A stretch of DNA of 47,019 nucleotides, taken from positions 1 to 47,019 of the forward strand of contig JALVWC010000014.1 in the NCBI GenBank assembly GCA_027038505.1. The letters are read 5' to 3'. The stretch comes from Nanobdellati archaeon. Its GTDB lineage: Archaea > EX4484-52 > WAPT01. Made by a program: the position numbers and the translations under genes. This document shows positions 18,990-28,256 of the stretch, piece after piece (within the stretch, counting starts at the first letter, position 1; each line of letters starts with the position of its first letter). A model generated the notes under the pieces. That model worked only from the letters and a program-made list of their open reading frames with translations. It ran no database searches and was not told the origin of the DNA.

Positions 18990-19546
18990 TAAAATACATC
19001 ACCTTTCTCAATCAATTCTTTTAAGGTGGGCCAACTTCTGTCTTTCTCAGAAAGTACGGGATTTTTTATGGGCCACTCAACACCAACATCGGGATCGTTC
19101 CATATCAGGCCGCGCTCATATTCTGGAGCGTAAACATTATCCACTTTGTATATGACTTCCGCAACATCACTGAGCACGACAAATCCGTGAGCAAAACCAC
19201 GGGGTATGTAAAGCATATGCTTGTTTTCCTCAGAAAGTACAGCACCCACCCATTTTCCAAAAGTCGGCGAGTTTCTTCTTAAATCCACCGCCACATCAAA
19301 AACTTCTCCTCGCACACACCTCACGATTTTGGCCTGTGCGTAAGGTTCTTTCTGGAAATGCAACCCTCTCAGCACCCCGTGCTTTGATCTGGAGTGATTA
19401 TCCTGAACAAAATCACCTTTTATGCCTGCAATTTCAAACAAATCTTTTCTGTAAGTCTCCATGAAGAAGCCCCGATCATCCTCGAATACCTTTGGAATTA
19501 TCAGAATCACATCCTCTATGCCGAGCTTTTTGAATTCAAACGGCAT
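18989..19546 (-). CDS. rfbC: dTDP-4-dehydrorhamnose 3,5-epimerase
   Basis: DDRGFFMETYRKD; QDNHSRSKHGVLRGLHFQKEPYAQAKIVRC; YIPRGFAHGFVVLSD. Confidence 0.95.
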   Translation of the reverse strand: MPFEFKKLGIEDVILIIPKVFEDDRGFFMETYRKDLFEIAGIKGDFVQDNHSRSKHGVLRGLHFQKEPYAQAKIVRCVRGEVFDVAVDLRRNSPTFGKWVGAVLSEENKHMLYIPRGFAHGFVVLSDVAEVIYKVDNVYAPEYERGLIWNDPDVGVEWPIKNPVLSEKDRSWPTLKELIEKGDVF

Positions 19547-19552
19547 ATGTCA

Positions 19553-20503
19553 TCACTTGATCAGAGATTCCCACCACCATCTGTTTTTCATGTACCACTC
19601 GACAGTTCTCCTTAACCCCTCCTCGAAAGAGGTGGTCGGTTTCCATCCCAGCCTTCTTATCTTGGTTGAATCAATAGAATACCGATAGTCATGCCCGGGC
19701 CTGTCCTCCACAAACCTTATCAGGCTTTCAGGCTTGTTCAAATACTTTAAGATCAGCTTAACAACATCGATGTTCCTTCTCTCGTCGTTTGCCGCAACAT
19801 TATAGATCTCTCCGGCTTTTCCCTTTTTCATAACAAGATCTATAGCTTCACAGTTGTCCATCACATAAGTCCAGTCTCTAACGTTGGTACCATCCCCATA
19901 AAGAGGGAGCGGTCTGTCATGCATGGCAAGTATGATGAACTTCGGTATGAGCTTTTCTGGATACTGGTAAGGGCCGTAGTTATTGCTGGGCCTGACTATC
20001 ACAACCGGCAGTCCGTAAGTTCTGTGATAAGCTCTGCAAAGCATATCTCCCGAGGCTTTTGAGGCTGAGTAAGGAGAGGAAGGGTCAAGCCTGTCCTCCT
20101 CTTTAAAAGAACCTTCCCTTATGGAACCGTACACTTCATCAGTGCTGATATGCACGAACTTATCAATCTCCCTCTTCCTGACAAACTCGAGCAGATTGTA
20201 AACTCCAAAAATATTCGTCCTTATGAACGGTTCGGGATTTTTTATGGAATTATCGACATGTGTTTCTGCGGAGAAATTAACCACAACATCCACATCTCCA
20301 ACCTTCTCCAGATCCTCGGCTTTTGCTATATCGCCTTTAATCAGCTCTATCTTATCCATAATCTCCTTCAGGTTTTCCATCCTCCCGGCATACGTGAACT
20401 TGTCGAGAACAATAATTTCAGCATCACTTCCGTACTTCTGCAGAAGCAACCTAACGAAGTTGCTACCGATGAATCCCGCGGCACCCGTAACGAGGACCCT
20501 CAT
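19553..20503 (-). CDS. rfbB: dTDP-glucose 4,6-dehydratase
   Basis: VTGAAGFIGSNFVRLLL; ISTDEVYGSI; YSASKASGDMLCRAYHRTYGLPVVIVRPSNNYGPYQYPEKLIPKFI. Confidence 0.95.
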   Translation of the reverse strand: MRVLVTGAAGFIGSNFVRLLLQKYGSDAEIIVLDKFTYAGRMENLKEIMDKIELIKGDIAKAEDLEKVGDVDVVVNFSAETHVDNSIKNPEPFIRTNIFGVYNLLEFVRKREIDKFVHISTDEVYGSIREGSFKEEDRLDPSSPYSASKASGDMLCRAYHRTYGLPVVIVRPSNNYGPYQYPEKLIPKFIILAMHDRPLPLYGDGTNVRDWTYVMDNCEAIDLVMKKGKAGEIYNVAANDERRNIDVVKLILKYLNKPESLIRFVEDRPGHDYRYSIDSTKIRRLGWKPTTSFEEGLRRTVEWYMKNRWWWESLIK

Positions 20504-20513
20504 TCAGAACACC

Positions 20514-21569
20514 TCATACAAAAACCCTCGAATGATCCCCTATCACGAATTTCTTTCCTTTGGGATAACTATCTTCCCTTATAATTTTCACATCCCTCCC
20601 TATCAAGCTCTCGAGCAGTCTGCCGCCATTTATTATGGTTGTGCCGTCCATTATTATGGAATCCTCTACTTCTGTGTTTTCTATGACACAGCCATTACCT
20701 ATGCTCGTATACGGTCCGATGTAAGAATTCCTTATTTTGGTATTCTTTCCTATTATAACGGGCCCTTTGATTGTTGTGTTCTCATCTATTTCAACACCCT
20801 CCTCTATCACAACCCTGCCCACAATCCTGCCTTTGATCTCTGACTTTATGTTCGTTTCCAGATCATCAAGAATAAGACGATTTACATCTATCATGTCCTC
20901 CGGTTTACCGGTATCCTTCCACCACCCGGTAACTTTTGTCCAACCAACCCGGTAACCATGGTCGATCAACCACTGAATAGCATCGGTAATCTCAAGCTCC
21001 CCCCTCCACGAGGGTTTCAGATGATCTATGGCCCTATGTATGATCGGTTCAAAAAAGTAAATCCCAACAAGTGCAAGATTGCTCGGGGGGACCTTCGGCT
21101 TCTCCACGAGCCTCTTTATCGTGCCATCCTCGTTAAGCTCAGCAACTCCAAACTGCTGCGGGTTTGGTACTTCACACAACAAAATGGAGGCATCGAAATC
21201 ACTCATCATGAAATGGTCAAGATGATCTACTATTCCCTCCTTCAGTATGTTATCTCCAAGGTACACCACAAAATCATCGTTTCCAAGAAATTCTCTTGCT
21301 ACCTTTACAGCATGAGCTATGCCTTTGGGATCACCCTGATGTATGAACGTGATTTCAGCATCCCAATCCCTGCTTTTCACAGTTTCTATGACCTGTTCTC
21401 TATTCGGCCCGGTTATTATCCCTATTTCGGTTATTCCGGCTTCTATCAGATCCTCTATTGCATAAAAAAGCACGGGTTTGTTAGCCACGGGGATTAACTG
21501 CTTCTGCTGGGCGTAGGTTAGGGGTCTTAATCTGGTGCCGTGACCTCCAGAAAGTATCAGACCTTTCAT
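20514..21569 (-). CDS. rfbA: glucose-1-phosphate thymidylyltransferase (long archaeal form with left-handed beta-helix C-terminus)
   Basis: MKGLILSGGHGTRLRPLTYAQQKQLIPVANKPVL; hexapeptide-like C-terminal repeats. Confidence 0.95.
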   Translation of the reverse strand: MKGLILSGGHGTRLRPLTYAQQKQLIPVANKPVLFYAIEDLIEAGITEIGIITGPNREQVIETVKSRDWDAEITFIHQGDPKGIAHAVKVAREFLGNDDFVVYLGDNILKEGIVDHLDHFMMSDFDASILLCEVPNPQQFGVAELNEDGTIKRLVEKPKVPPSNLALVGIYFFEPIIHRAIDHLKPSWRGELEITDAIQWLIDHGYRVGWTKVTGWWKDTGKPEDMIDVNRLILDDLETNIKSEIKGRIVGRVVIEEGVEIDENTTIKGPVIIGKNTKIRNSYIGPYTSIGNGCVIENTEVEDSIIMDGTTIINGGRLLESLIGRDVKIIREDSYPKGKKFVIGDHSRVFV

Positions 21570-21931
21570 ATTGTTCTATAAAAATTCTGTAAATTTTTAA
21601 ATTCATATTACAGGAAGCCCCCATCCAAACTACCAAAATAAAAGTAAAGTGTAGAACTTAAGCGGGTTGGTGAAATTCTGAGTTGAAAAATCTTTCGAAG
21701 CTAGGCTTACGATACCACTATGTCTCAGAAAGGAGGAATTCTCCGCACTTCCCGAACGGAGGTGAATCGTTGATGCGATCAACACGATGAAAAAAATCCA
21801 TGAGATAAGTGTTGTCCCGCACCGCGAGAACTTCATCTCCGGATTGAATAGCCTCATGCCGCCAACGAAGCTAACGACCGGAATGAAAACTGTTTCTCCA
21901 CAATATAAACGGTGACATCACAACAAACACA

Positions 21932-22465
21932 TCACAAATATCCAAGTTCTCTCGCCCTTTCTATAATGAGTTCAGCTTCATCCTCAACATCCATTTTGTG
22001 GCTTTCAACTCTGACTTCCGGATTTTCAGGCTCTTCATAAACACCGTCATAGCCCGTTAAACCTTCAATCTCACCTTTCATGGCCTTTGCATAGAGCCCC
22101 TTGGGATCTCTCTCAATTCTAACCTCCAGAGGAGCGTAAACATAAACTTCCACAAACCTTCCTATTTCCTTCCTTGCATACTCCCTGACCTTTCTGTAGG
22201 GAGAGATCAAGGACACGATAGCTATTATTCCATTTCTGCTGAGCATCCTGGCAATGTGAATCACAATTCTATTATGCATCTCTCTGGCTTTCCTGTCAAA
22301 CCCGAGCTCAGGATAAAGCTCCTTTCTTATCTCATCTCCATCCAGCACCTCAACCTTGTAACCCATTTCTTTGAGTCTTTTTTCCAGAGCTCTGGCCAAG
22401 ACGGTTTTTCCGGCTCCGCTGGGCCCCGTGAGCCAGATCACGAATCCCTCGCGCATACCAGACAT
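21932..22465 (-). CDS. cysC: adenylylsulfate (APS) kinase
   Basis: VIWLTGPSGAGKTVLARALEKRL...VEVLDGDEIRKEL...GIIAIVSLISPYRKVREYARKEI...FVEVYVYAPLEVRIERDPKGLYAKAMKGEI. Confidence 0.95.
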   Translation of the reverse strand: MSGMREGFVIWLTGPSGAGKTVLARALEKRLKEMGYKVEVLDGDEIRKELYPELGFDRKAREMHNRIVIHIARMLSRNGIIAIVSLISPYRKVREYARKEIGRFVEVYVYAPLEVRIERDPKGLYAKAMKGEIEGLTGYDGVYEEPENPEVRVESHKMDVEDEAELIIERARELGYL

Positions 22466-23844
22466 TCACCCCTTAACGCGCTTTCAACACCGAAGAGCTT
22501 CAGAATGGTTGGAGCGAAATCATAGATGGTGCAGGTAATTTCCCTTCTCTCCTCCAGCCCCGGCAAATAGAGGGAGAACACGCCATATTTATCATGCACA
22601 GCATCATCCGGGCCGGTATCGTTCTCCCTCAAATAGGGACTGTCGTATCCTACTGTTCCAGCTGCCCTCCAGTTCAGATTGTCAAAGTAAACCATCATAT
22701 CCGGCTTATCTCCTTTAGCAACAGGATAGAGTCTTTCCGGATAGAACACCTTCGTATCCCACTTTTCACCATTCGGCCCTCTGATGCTCTTCAGCATTTC
22801 AGCAATTTCATCACGAACCTTCTCATAATCGCCTGGATTAATAATACCTTTTGCCTCTCTGCCTTTAACATTGAGGAAAACCCTGGAATAGTAGCCACCC
22901 CACGCCCATGCAACGCTCCCATCCCAATCAACCTCAACTTTATCCAAGCGTGTAGGACATTTAATGTTAATAGCGTTTCCACCTTTCACTTTGAGCAAGC
23001 CCTCCTCAATCAGCCACTGGTTTATGGCGAAAGCACCCTTCATAGCTTTTATTCCGTGGTCGGAAACTATAGCTACGGCTGTCTCATCCAGATCAACAAG
23101 CTTGAGAAGCTTGCCGATCTCCCTGTCCAGAAGTTTGTAGTAATCGGGAATAACATCCTTGTACTTGCTGTTCTTCTCATGAAGATGGTGATTCTCATCA
23201 AAGTATTTCCAGAAAGCGTGGTGTATTCTGTCAAGTCCTATCTCAACCAGCTGCACATAATCCCAGTCTTTTGTTTCCATGAGGTGTCTAACGAGTTCAA
23301 ATCTTTTTTCCGTCATCTCCCATATTTTTTCCTTAACCTCATCTCTTTCCTCCTTCCTGAAAACCACATCAAAAATGTAGTCCCCAACAGCTTTCTCCAC
23401 CTCAGCTTTCAGCTCCTTCGGGTATGTGTAATCACAGTTCGTATCGGGAGTTATGAAGCAGGAGACAAGCCACCCGTTTATCTTTTTTGGCGGGTAGGAT
23501 GGAGGCACACCCACAATTATGGATTTCTTTCCTTTCTCTCCGATGTAATCCCATACCGCTTTTTCTCTTACCATCAGGCTGTGAGCTATCCAGATGTCGT
23601 TATAAGATGAGCCCTTTCTGTGCCTGAACCCGTAAAGTCCAAGCTCCCCCGGAGTTTTGCCGGTGGCCATGCACATCCAGGCAGGTATGGTTATCGCTGG
23701 AATACAGCTCTTCATGGGGCCATAAATGGATCTGCTGAGCAGCTTTCTGATGTTCGGTAAGGAATCCAAAAATCTGTCAAACAACAGGTTGGGAGGAGCG
23801 GAGTCCAGCCCTATTACAACAACTTTCCTCACATCTTCGCTCAT
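22438..23844 (-). CDS. AlkP-superfamily enzyme embedded between apsK and sat
   Basis: VVVIGLDSAPPNLLFDRFLDSLPNIRKLL; CIPAITIPAWMCMATGKTPGELG; AVAIVSDHGIKAMKGAF. Overlaps both neighbouring ORFs. Confidence 0.85.
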   Translation of the reverse strand: MSEDVRKVVVIGLDSAPPNLLFDRFLDSLPNIRKLLSRSIYGPMKSCIPAITIPAWMCMATGKTPGELGLYGFRHRKGSSYNDIWIAHSLMVREKAVWDYIGEKGKKSIIVGVPPSYPPKKINGWLVSCFITPDTNCDYTYPKELKAEVEKAVGDYIFDVVFRKEERDEVKEKIWEMTEKRFELVRHLMETKDWDYVQLVEIGLDRIHHAFWKYFDENHHLHEKNSKYKDVIPDYYKLLDREIGKLLKLVDLDETAVAIVSDHGIKAMKGAFAINQWLIEEGLLKVKGGNAINIKCPTRLDKVEVDWDGSVAWAWGGYYSRVFLNVKGREAKGIINPGDYEKVRDEIAEMLKSIRGPNGEKWDTKVFYPERLYPVAKGDKPDMMVYFDNLNWRAAGTVGYDSPYLRENDTGPDDAVHDKYGVFSLYLPGLEERREITCTIYDFAPTILKLFGVESALRGECLVCARDS

Positions 23845-25004
23845 TCATCCTCACCCACGAAAGGATCGTCAAAGGATTTAAGCGCATCATACACTTCCTC
23901 TCTCATGAAGTGCGGAGGAACTTTTTCACCTCTCGCAATCATCTCTCTTATCTTCGTACCGCTAAAATACTCTCTGTATTCTTTTGGATGGGGACACACT
24001 TTTTCGTTCACTATGCTTTCGCATTTCTTGCAGAAAAAGAACTCCCTGAAGAACATCGGCACCATCCCGAGATCGGGAAACTCTTCGAATATCTCCTGGG
24101 CTTCGTAGGGTCTGTAGAAGTTACCAACTCCCGCATGGTCCCTACCAACTATAAAATGTGTACACCCGAAATTTTTGCGCATTATCGCATGATGCACAGC
24201 TTCTCTTGGCCCGGCATACCACATTTCATATCTGACCGTGGCGAGCACGGAAGCGTTTGTGGGGTAATAGCTCCTGAAGAGCACCTCATAACATCTCAGG
24301 ATAACCTCATCCTTATAGTCTCCTTTCTTCTTTTTACCTATGACAGGATTTATGAACAATCCGTCAACAAATGTCAGAGCCGCTTTCTGAACATACTCGT
24401 GCCCCATGTGCGGCACGTTCCTTGTTTGAAAAGCCACTATGGTGTTCCAACCCCTCTCTTTGAAGAGCACTCTCGTCTCAACAGGTCTTAATGTGTAAGC
24501 TGCGAACGGATTTTCAATCTCATTTAAAAGTTCTATCTCTCCGCCCACCAGATATTCTCCCATATTCATAACTTTCCTGACCCCCGGATGCTCCTTATTG
24601 GATGTCCCGAAGACCTTCTCGGAGAACTCCTTTTTATCAAATCGATATATTTCATCAACATACATCCTGGCAATTATCTCCCCGCCGTGAAAGAGAAGCA
24701 CGGCATCACCTTCATCAAAATTCACAGAGTCCTCTGGAGCGTCGAGCACTATCGGAATCGTCCACGGGAGATCATCAGGAAGCCTCATATGCTCGAGAAC
24801 AGAGGAGAGTTCATCACTCCTCATGAAACCCGTCAGCGGCGAATAAATTCCATGAGCTATGTTCTCAGCATCTATGGCCACAGCTGTGCTCACATTCAGC
24901 TTTGGAAACTCATCTTTCTCGCTCAGTATTCTCTCCCTCGTTTTTCTTGCAGCAATTTTTCTAATCAACTTGTCTCCGTGGGGTTTTGAGACCATATATC
25001 TCAC
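23841..25004 (-). CDS. sat: sulfate adenylyltransferase (ATP sulfurylase)
   Basis: FQTRNVPHMGHEYVQKAAL (ATP-binding QTRNxxHxGHE motif); GCTHFIVGRDHAGVGNFY; FSGTKIREMI. Confidence 0.95.
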   Translation of the reverse strand: MRYMVSKPHGDKLIRKIAARKTRERILSEKDEFPKLNVSTAVAIDAENIAHGIYSPLTGFMRSDELSSVLEHMRLPDDLPWTIPIVLDAPEDSVNFDEGDAVLLFHGGEIIARMYVDEIYRFDKKEFSEKVFGTSNKEHPGVRKVMNMGEYLVGGEIELLNEIENPFAAYTLRPVETRVLFKERGWNTIVAFQTRNVPHMGHEYVQKAALTFVDGLFINPVIGKKKKGDYKDEVILRCYEVLFRSYYPTNASVLATVRYEMWYAGPREAVHHAIMRKNFGCTHFIVGRDHAGVGNFYRPYEAQEIFEEFPDLGMVPMFFREFFFCKKCESIVNEKVCPHPKEYREYFSGTKIREMIARGEKVPPHFMREEVYDALKSFDDPFVGEDE

Positions 25005-25022
25005 GATAACTCATAAGCTTTT

Positions 25023-25256
25023 TCAGTCGAGATAGCCGAGAGCTCTCAATCTTTCCTTGACCTTCTCCTCTTCTTCTTTGCTGAACACCTCTTCTTTTTC
25101 CTCTTCCTCCAGGCTTGCGAGCACCTCTCTGAGCACATAAGTCACATAGTCGGAAACCGATGTGAATCCCGTATCTTCTATCCTTTTCTTTATTTTCTCG
25201 TAGAGCGGAGTTGGAATGGATACGGTAGTGTACTTCTTTTTCTTATCCTCACTCAT
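25023..25256 (-). CDS. ribbon-helix-helix (CopG/Arc-like) small protein
   Basis: YTTVSIPTPLYEKIKKRIEDTGFTSVSDYVTYVLREVL is a typical RHH pattern, directly upstream of sat. Confidence 0.75.
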   Translation of the reverse strand: MSEDKKKKYTTVSIPTPLYEKIKKRIEDTGFTSVSDYVTYVLREVLASLEEEEKEEVFSKEEEEKVKERLRALGYLD

Positions 25257-25678
25257 GTTCTCACCTCTTTAATTATGCTTAATTACATGTAATTAAATAT
25301 TATAAAGGTTGCGCATGATTGACCAAAATTAACGTCCAAGCATTAAAAATCCAAAACATTGAAAATGAGATGTCAATCATGCTGGAAGATCCGACACTGG
25401 AGCAGAATTCGTAATGATGAAAATAAAAAGAGGTTTTCGAAGACGAGATGTCAAGAAAGCTTTGAAAAAAGAAGCTTCTTTAAACCCTGATAGCAGAAGA
25501 AAACGATGTTTATGGGCTTAATACCGGTTATTGACAAACATTATCAAATACCTTATCCATAACCTGCTAATCAACAAAAACACTAAGCCATTCTGGATTT
25601 TTCTGTATTTGAGCTGCGAGCCCCCTGATGAATGTGAAGAAATTGTCGAAGCTGTTGCATCGATGTGTGAATGATAAT

Positions 25679-27253
25679 TCACTTCGCAATTCTTTTCAAT
25701 ATCTTGATCCACTTTTCAACAGGAAGGTCGAGTTTCTGTCCCACTTTTTTTACCATGACAATGTCCTCCTCATCAAATGCCCTCATAATTACGAGAAGCA
25801 TGGCATAAACGAACCCGAAAATCAGGAGGAACAGAACCGCCACAGGAATCGTAACTCTGATTGTGGAGGAGAGGAAACTCACGATGCCTATAGAAATCAG
25901 GCTGGCGAGAATGGATTTGAGATAGCTTGTTGTGAAGGGATGGATTCCCCATGAGATGTAAAGTTTGAACGAGTATAGAGCATTGAGGATGATGATGGCG
26001 GTTGCGGATGCTACGGCGGCACCAACCATTCCGTATCGAGGTATGAGAAGGTAGTTGAGCAGGATGTTTGTTGTTCCTCCGACCAGGCCGGCAAAAAACA
26101 GGAATCGTGTGTTCCCGAAAACGATCAGAGTGTATCCGTTCAGACCGAGCATAACATTTATGAGAAATGCGAAGGAGAGTATTCTCAGTGCCGAAGCTGC
26201 GGCGAGATAATCATGACCGAATAGTATGTTTATCACGGCCTTGGGAAACACGAACACGATAACAAATAATGGCAGGGCACCGAACATAACCCATTTGGTA
26301 AGAATCTGGTATATCCTGCCTATCTCGCTTATTTTGTTACGCGCGTACAATGAAGAACAGAAGGGCCCGTATATAAAGGCTATGAATCCAAGAAACATAC
26401 TGAGCTGTTTTGCGATCGGAACGGCAACGTTGTAAACACCCACCACTTTGCTCCCATAAAAATAACCAAGCATTACGGTATCGGTCCATGCCATCACGAG
26501 GGCTATGATGGATGTTACGGCAAGCGGAGCCGAGAATCCTATAAGCATCTTAACGGTCTTGAAATCAGGAACGAGCCTTTTGATCTCAACGCACTTTTTG
26601 ATTATCGTGCTGTACGATAGAAAAATGAAAAGATACACGACACCCACACCGAACACAACAGCCTTTATGTTCAGATTAAGAAGAGCGCTTAGCACAGCCA
26701 CAGTGAGTACTCCTGCAGGAATCCCCGCGTTGGATATCAGAGCCACGGTCTTGGCTCGTTCAATTCCCCTCAAAACGGCAACTTCAATCCCTATTAGGGG
26801 GGAGAGAAAGATGGCAAGTAAGCCGGCAAGAATTGCTGAAGATGCATCGGGGTTGTGCAGAAGGCGGATAGCTATAGCATCCTTCATGGTGTAAACGAAC
26901 GCGGTCACAAGGATCGCGGTCAACGAAACAGCAAAGAGAGACGAGATTATGATGTGGTCATACCTTTTCCGCTTACCCTTCAGATACCCTATAAACCTTA
27001 CAATTCCCTCTCCCATCCCTAAGGTGGCAACCACCGTGGAAATGGACAGTATGGTCAGGAACATCACATAAATTCCGTATTGTTCTGGTCCGTAATGTCT
27101 ACTCAATATAACCCTACTGAAGAAGGAGAAAAACTTTCCTACCACTGTGCCCGTGAAAAGATATGCTGCACCCTTCGCTATCCTTGTGAGGCCAACACCA
27201 ACGTCATTTTCCATGCAGGTAGATTGAACTTTATCTTTAAAAGAGATAACCAT
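25679..27253 (-). CDS. polysaccharide/oligosaccharide flippase (Wzx/MATE-like)
   Basis: GAAYLFTGTVVGKFFSFFSRVILSRHYGPEQYGIYVMFLTILSISTVVATLGMGEGIVRFI; multi-TM through C-terminus. Confidence 0.88.
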   Translation of the reverse strand: MVISFKDKVQSTCMENDVGVGLTRIAKGAAYLFTGTVVGKFFSFFSRVILSRHYGPEQYGIYVMFLTILSISTVVATLGMGEGIVRFIGYLKGKRKRYDHIIISSLFAVSLTAILVTAFVYTMKDAIAIRLLHNPDASSAILAGLLAIFLSPLIGIEVAVLRGIERAKTVALISNAGIPAGVLTVAVLSALLNLNIKAVVFGVGVVYLFIFLSYSTIIKKCVEIKRLVPDFKTVKMLIGFSAPLAVTSIIALVMAWTDTVMLGYFYGSKVVGVYNVAVPIAKQLSMFLGFIAFIYGPFCSSLYARNKISEIGRIYQILTKWVMFGALPLFVIVFVFPKAVINILFGHDYLAAASALRILSFAFLINVMLGLNGYTLIVFGNTRFLFFAGLVGGTTNILLNYLLIPRYGMVGAAVASATAIIILNALYSFKLYISWGIHPFTTSYLKSILASLISIGIVSFLSSTIRVTIPVAVLFLLIFGFVYAMLLVIMRAFDEEDIVMVKKVGQKLDLPVEKWIKILKRIAK

Positions 27254-28244
27254 AATGAATCAAAACGAGAACACATATCAGGAACTCTAAAGAGAGTATG
27301 AACACCACAACATCTCTCTCATAAACCTTCTTCTTGATTTTCTTCAGAATCCACAGTGCAAGGTGGGTGAAGTGGTAGATTCCATCGTACGGCATCTCGA
27401 GGCTGTTGTCCTTTTTCACTTTCCCGAACGCTTCAGCTTTGAACCTCTTCCTGAGATTGAACAGGAAATCGAAATAATATGGCAGGAATATCAGGACGGC
27501 GATCTTCTCCATGTTGCCGAGCACGGCCATACATGCAATAAATGCTCCCACACCGTAGGTTAATGTATCCCCCGGAAACACTTTTGCAGGATACCAGTTG
27601 TAAACAAGGAATGCAAGCAAAGCGAAAACCATGGCAAGGCCCATCGCCGCCAGCCAAACATAACCGTTCACATAAGCCACATAACTAAGGGTGGAGAGAA
27701 GCACGACACCCATCCCTGCCTCAAGTCCGTTGTAGCCAGCGAGCATGTTGAAAGCGTTGCTCGCACCCATCACACCGATGGGCACGATAAAAAGGGGATA
27801 GAGAATGCCAAAATTCACAGCTCCAACAAACGGAAGATGCATGATGCTCTTACCCGCATTGACTGCCGAGAGTGCATAGGCGGCAAGAAAAGTCAGAGGT
27901 GGCTTGTGCCACTGCCTTAATCCTATTTTCCATCCAAGTAGGTCATCGATCATACCTATAAACGCTATGATTAGGATTGTGAGAAGAGCTGCATAAATGT
28001 AATTCACAACATTCGTGCTTTTCTCAACGAAAACGAGTTTGGCAACAAGAAAAATTACGGAAGCCGTGAATCCGGCCATGACTGCTATCCCACCCATTTC
28101 CGCGACTTCTGGTTTGCTGTATTTATTCATGTCTTTTCCTACAAGACCAATCCTCTTTGCTGCTTTAATCCATCGCTTCGTAAAGAAAAAGGTCGCAACG
28201 AATGATAAAAGTGGAACAATAATCGTGCACATATTTATGACCAC
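27237..28244 (-). CDS. glycosyl-1-phosphate transferase (MraY/WecA/AglH-like, GlcNAc-1-P transferase family)
   Basis: KPEVAEMGGIAVMAGF; GMIDDLLGWKIGLRQWHKPPLTFLAAY; NAFNMLAGYNGLEAGMG; FPGDTLTYGVGAFIACMAVLGN. Confidence 0.9.
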   Translation of the reverse strand: MVINMCTIIVPLLSFVATFFFTKRWIKAAKRIGLVGKDMNKYSKPEVAEMGGIAVMAGFTASVIFLVAKLVFVEKSTNVVNYIYAALLTILIIAFIGMIDDLLGWKIGLRQWHKPPLTFLAAYALSAVNAGKSIMHLPFVGAVNFGILYPLFIVPIGVMGASNAFNMLAGYNGLEAGMGVVLLSTLSYVAYVNGYVWLAAMGLAMVFALLAFLVYNWYPAKVFPGDTLTYGVGAFIACMAVLGNMEKIAVLIFLPYYFDFLFNLRKRFKAEAFGKVKKDNSLEMPYDGIYHFTHLALWILKKIKKKVYERDVVVFILSLEFLICVLVLIHYGYLF

Positions 28245-28256
28245 CTATCAATTAAA

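Noticed and set aside
22594-23610. 338-aa plus-strand ORF antisense to the AlkP-like gene
   Set aside because: Antisense shadow ORF of a well-supported coding region; no recognisable domain.
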